Assembly (NCBI RefSeq): GCF_000464535.1
Contig: NW_006916325.1
Coordinates: 229,052 to 293,051 of the forward strand
DNA: 64,000 nucleotides
Origin: Endocarpon pusillum Z07020
Taxonomy: Eukaryota; Ascomycota; Eurotiomycetes; Verrucariales; Verrucariaceae
Reading direction: 5' to 3'
This document shows positions 63,638-64,000 of the stretch, piece by piece (the first letter of the stretch is position 1; each line of letters begins with the position of its first letter). The notes beneath the pieces were generated by a model. That model searched no databases. It saw only the letters and a list, made by a program, of their open reading frames with translations, and was not told the origin of the DNA. The position numbers were made by a program, and so were the translations under genes.

Positions 63638-64000
63638 TCATTCGAAGTCGTCATCTTCGTGCGGAAATGGATCCGGTCTAGGTAGTCGTCCAGGTGATAG
63701 CAGTCCGGTGTCCAGCAAGTTATCTGCGCATAGCATACTGCGCCGATGACCAGGAGCACTCAGCTGCTCGCTTGTCTCCTCGGTCAGTTGCTTAGAAGCC
63801 TCCTCTTCGGGTTTCAGAACGCCATTTGAAACGTTACTTACGTTCCTAGACCTAGAAGCGTTCTTCATATTAATTGCCAGATGCAACTGCTCCAAGAACA
63901 AGCTCATCTCTTTGAAGCGTTCGGTGCCTTCGGATGACACAATCGAACCGTAGAATGCATCAGCATCCTCGAGTCTTCCCGCTGCAAGCTCCGTTTTGCC
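63638..64000 (-). CDS. C-terminal part of an unknown protein, cut by the window edge
   Basis: The frame is open from the right edge (64000) to a TAA at 63638 and begins mid-protein (KTELAAGRLEDADAFYGSIV, RFKEMSLFLEQLHLAINMKN). It is helical at first, then Glu/Ser-rich, ending PRPDPFPHEDDDFE. A GTAAGT near 63842 could be an intron donor, so the last segment is less certain. No family recognised. Confidence 0.5.
   Translation of the reverse strand, partial: GKTELAAGRLEDADAFYGSIVSSEGTERFKEMSLFLEQLHLAINMKNASRSRNVSNVSNGVLKPEEEASKQLTEETSEQLSAPGHRRSMLCADNLLDTGLLSPGRLPRPDPFPHEDDDFE

Overview
The window is a gene-dense stretch of nuclear DNA from a filamentous ascomycete (Pezizomycotina). The evidence is short GT-AG introns of about 40-150 nt in most genes, CTAAC/CTGAC-type branch points, and fungal gene families: NAD saccharopine dehydrogenase of the lysine alpha-aminoadipate pathway, a Dnf3-type flippase, Dma-type FHA-RING ligase, Alb1, a Skn7-type receiver domain and NACHT-ankyrin proteins. 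The class cannot be fixed from sequence alone. There are two runs of N, at 22403-22529 and 62261-62386. Gene models were spliced by hand; reading frames close exactly across the introns listed.

Layout. 1.3-3.3 kb (-): a C2H2 zinc-finger protein whose reading frame continues, after an in-frame TAA that a 75-nt intron would remove, into a Skn7/Prr1-like response-regulator receiver. 5.2-5.6 kb: a near-perfect 9-bp minisatellite. 5.9-9.6 kb: a broken AAA ATPase gene and a divergent broken companion. 10.2-14.8 kb: Dnf3-like P4-ATPase. 17.2-19.2 kb: homeobox regulator. 20.1-21.7 kb: adaptin-binding p34/Irc6-like protein. 22.0-23.8 kb: MPP alpha. 24.7-26.6 kb: FHA-RING ubiquitin ligase. 27.5-28.7 kb: bestrophin-like channel. 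29.5-30.0 kb: Sm D3. 30.4-31.0 kb: Gep4 phosphatase. 31.5-32.8 kb: Pro/Ser-rich protein. 33.4-35.2 kb: LYS1 in eight exons.

35.2-47.7 kb is an accessory island. It holds a tRNA-Glu with an inverted copy of its own 5' half, a 19-bp tandem array split by a miniature LTR element, older decayed repeats, a frameshifted ankyrin gene, a head-to-head NACHT-ankyrin remnant whose stop codon lies in an LTR-like sequence, and a solo LTR nested in an older LTR with a 5-bp target duplication.

47.7-64 kb returns to housekeeping genes: a three-exon gene of unknown function, another small unknown gene, a fungal Mg-chelatase-like gene divergent from VPS16, ALB1, mitochondrial uL4m, a 361-bp TA-flanked MITE, a secreted VanY-like protein, mitochondrial mL38, the inner-membrane protease IMP1, and the 3' end of an unknown gene at the right edge.

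Five genes act in mitochondria (MPP alpha, Gep4, uL4m, mL38, Imp1), covering presequence cleavage, cardiolipin synthesis, translation and inner-membrane proteolysis. VPS16 and the flippase belong to membrane traffic, and the p34-like protein to adaptor assembly. There is no sign of a biosynthetic gene cluster. The most unusual items are the zinc-finger/receiver fusion with its removable stop codon, and the truncated NLR/ankyrin island with nested LTR insertions.
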